64,000 nucleotides of DNA from CBDHFN01 sp965262605 (lineage in GTDB: Bacteria > Pseudomonadota > Alphaproteobacteria > JASGCL01), in contig CBDHFN010000003.1 in NCBI GenBank assembly GCA_965262605.1, positions 992,001 to 1,056,000 on the forward strand. The letters run 5' to 3'. The translations under genes and the position numbers were made by a program. This document shows, piece by piece, positions 62,412 to 64,000 of the stretch. Numbering within the stretch: position 1 is the stretch's first letter; each line of letters begins with the position of its first letter. The notes under the pieces are model-generated. The model searched no databases, was not told where the DNA came from, and was given only the letters and a program-made list of their open reading frames with translations.

Positions 62412-63524
62412 TTAAGGTGATTCAGAAATCTGATATTGCGCTTTGTCAAGCCATCTTGGATTAATTTCAACACCCCAGCCCGGTTTATTGCTAATCATTA
62501 ATTTGCCATCGGTAATTTTATAAGGATCGCCCAAGAATAATTCTTGTTGCCATGGATAATATGATTCATCTTCAATGGAAAATTCTAAATATTTACCAGC
62601 ATTGGGAATCGCTTTAAGCAAATGCGCCGTGCAAATAGTGACTAAGGATAAGTTAGCCGCGTGCGGAGTGCAGGGAAATCCCGCTAATTGAGCTTTTTGG
62701 GCAACGCGCAAAGTTTGGCAAATACCGCCCATATACATGACATCGGGTTGCACTATATCAACGATTTTATCGCGAATCATCGTATCCCAAATAATCATTG
62801 CGCAATCTTGTTCCCCGCCAGTAATGTCTAAATTAGTATGATTAAAATATTCGCGCACTTGCCTTGTTTGGTCAAATTCCCAGTAAGGACAGGGTTCTTC
62901 AAAATGCGCAATGCCGTTATCAATTAATAATTTGCCAACCGCGATTGCTTTTTTTGGGCTATAACATGAATTGCCGTCTACTAATTTAGCGATTCCATCG
63001 CCCAAGGCTTTGCTTACCACGGGAACAACTTCTTCGGTGCGCCCTTGCCATTCGTCCGCGTCTTGCCCGCATTCGGAACCGACCCGCCATTTAAAAGCAT
63101 CATAGCCAAATTTATCGCGCAATTTAACGAATCGTAATGCTTCGTCATGGGGGGTAATATCACGGCGCATTGATGATGCGTAAACCCGAATTGCGCCAAT
63201 TGTGCCACCTAATAATTCCACAACAGGCTTGCCAGATTTGCGCCCAGCCCAATCCCATAAAGCCGTATCAAGCCCCGCCAATGCGCGGCATCGGTAAGAC
63301 CCCGGATATTTATGTTCTTTTCGTTCCACTTTGGCGATTAAGGCAGGAATATCGTTAGCATCCTCGCCTAAAACATATGGCGCGACTTGGCGATGAAAAA
63401 TTTGCGCGGTAATATCGGCGTTATATGTTGAAGTTTGCCCCCAGCCAAATTGCCCGTCTTCGGTGCTTGCCTTAACAAAGCAAACAAATTCATTGCTAAA
63501 AGTTTCTAATTTTTTTATGCGCAT
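62412..63524 (-). CDS. Mandelate racemase/muconate-lactonizing enzyme family protein
   Basis: A 370-residue enolase-superfamily enzyme. The N-terminal capping domain covers residues 1-115; the barrel has the base Lys in FKWRVG near 145, metal ligands Asp in LVDGNS near 190, Glu in FEEPCP near 217 and Glu in GEQDCA near 245, and TPHAANLSL near 292 with the second-base His. Members dehydrate or racemise acid sugars. The ATG at 63524 follows GGAGGGCAAT; the upstream in-frame ATGs precede or lie in that site. A dehydratase for a sugar acid is my best guess. Confidence 0.87.
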   Translation of the reverse strand: MRIKKLETFSNEFVCFVKASTEDGQFGWGQTSTYNADITAQIFHRQVAPYVLGEDANDIPALIAKVERKEHKYPGSYRCRALAGLDTALWDWAGRKSGKPVVELLGGTIGAIRVYASSMRRDITPHDEALRFVKLRDKFGYDAFKWRVGSECGQDADEWQGRTEEVVPVVSKALGDGIAKLVDGNSCYSPKKAIAVGKLLIDNGIAHFEEPCPYWEFDQTRQVREYFNHTNLDITGGEQDCAMIIWDTMIRDKIVDIVQPDVMYMGGICQTLRVAQKAQLAGFPCTPHAANLSLVTICTAHLLKAIPNAGKYLEFSIEDESYYPWQQELFLGDPYKITDGKLMISNKPGWGVEINPRWLDKAQYQISESP

Positions 63525-63640
63525 ATTGCCCTCCATCGTAATTTTATTATATTTTCTATTAAAAAAATTGCAAATAAAAATATCAAATTGCGTGCAATTC
63601 TTTACTTGCAATTCACTGCGGATTTAAGTATAAAATAGCC

Positions 63641-64000
63641 ATGAGAAAACCAATTATATTTATTGATGGGCAGGCTGGCACCACGGGTTTGCAAATTTTG
63701 GATCGCTTAAAATACCATGATGGCGTTGAAATTCTTAGTTTAGATGAAAATACCCGCAAAAATCCAAAAGCCCGCGAAGAAGCGTTAAATAGTTGCAATA
63801 TTGCTGTTTTATGCTTGCCCGATGATGCCGCGGTTGAGGCGGTAAGCTTAGTAAAAAATCCCGCTGTTAAGATTCTTGACGCGTCAAGCGCGCATCGCAC
63901 TAAATATGGTTGGGTTTATGGCTTGCCTGAATATTCTGATACGCACCCTGACTTAATCGCGGCGGCGAAGCGGGTTGCAAATCCGGGTTGCTATCCCACG
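63641..64000 (+). CDS. argC: N-acetyl-gamma-glutamyl-phosphate reductase ArgC, 3' partial
   Basis: The first 120 codons of an ArgC, cut by the window end. FIDGQAGTTGLQIL (residues 7-20) is the NADP loop of the short type-2 ArgC, LCLPDDAAVEAV near 67 and ILDASSAHR near 85 follow, and NPGCYPT (114-120) holds the active-site Cys 117. The enzyme reduces N-acetylglutamyl phosphate in arginine synthesis. No strong ribosome-binding site is seen before the ATG. Confidence 0.9.
   Translation, partial: MRKPIIFIDGQAGTTGLQILDRLKYHDGVEILSLDENTRKNPKAREEALNSCNIAVLCLPDDAAVEAVSLVKNPAVKILDASSAHRTKYGWVYGLPEYSDTHPDLIAAAKRVANPGCYPT

Noticed and set aside
1..64000. CRISPR arrays, tRNA or rRNA genes, transposases, prophage
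   Set aside because: No regularly spaced repeats, cloverleaf-like sequences, rRNA segments, or transposase, integrase or phage structural proteins were found on reading both strands; weak tRNA-like sequences could still be missed by eye.

Overview
The window is chromosomal DNA of an AT-rich, Gram-negative, flagellated alphaproteobacterium. The evidence is a MucR/Ros regulator, a J-domain protein next to CobS, the gene order flgF-flgG-flgA-flgH, a three-subunit PntA/PntAB/PntB transhydrogenase, DUF1244, and LPS heptose genes. It resembles Rhodospirillales-type genomes, but I cannot place it lower than class. Genes are tightly packed, often with ATGA or TAATG overlaps. I see no tRNA, rRNA, CRISPR array, transposase or prophage.

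Layout. 0-7.3 kb: tail of a TaqI-like specificity protein, an OFA-type MFS carrier, an MsbA-type exporter with a DUF374 acyltransferase, DUF1244, Maf, J-domain protein and CobS. 7.4-12.6 kb: MotA coupled to an ArsR-type regulator, an SDR, a C26 amidohydrolase, Tgt and a NeuC/LegG-type sugar epimerase. 12.6-19.2 kb (minus): a NitT/TauT-type ABC importer, an SDR, MucR, a 46-residue membrane protein, HldD and HldE. 19.2-26.2 kb: a probable structured RNA (6S-like), purE-purK, a Sel1-repeat protein, proB, a small unknown and purB. 26.2-26.5 kb: a two-gene microprotein cassette. 26.6-31.9 kb (minus): rimP-nusA behind a promoter and an apparent intrinsic terminator, pcm, an NlpD-like lipoprotein, ChaC and Aat. 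32-35.5 kb: pntA-pntAB-pntB-plsY. 35.7-39 kb (minus): flagellar rod and ring genes. 39.1-40.5 kb: an esterase-rhodanese fusion.

40.5-43.0 kb is the most unusual stretch: a minus-strand island with an EcoRI-type adenine methyltransferase, a second copy of the microprotein cassette with its 27-residue gene duplicated, and a DUF262-HNH nuclease. Both large genes have one-base frameshifts at homopolymers (A7 and C7). The two microprotein cassettes share protein sequence, a TTGACA-N17-TATATT promoter at the same distance from ATG (predicting leaderless mRNA) and the same ATGA coupling. This is my main candidate for an undescribed system.

43.1-44.6 kb holds a cobalamin riboswitch followed by CbtB and CbtA, with several perfect palindromes between them. 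44.6-45.8 kb holds two unknown proteins. 45.9-56.4 kb is a nine-gene minus-strand operon: a LivK/H/M/G/F-type importer followed by FAD and 2Fe-2S/molybdopterin hydroxylase subunits, a hydroxynicotinate-reductase-like Fe-S protein and a UPF0280 protein. It looks like uptake and oxidation/reduction of an unidentified, probably heteroaromatic, compound; two large palindromes lie at its 3' end, one inside the last gene. 56.6-64 kb: a methyltransferase-like protein, ZapE, LegB- and LegC-type sugar genes, an orphan LivH/LivM permease pair, an enolase-superfamily enzyme and the start of argC.
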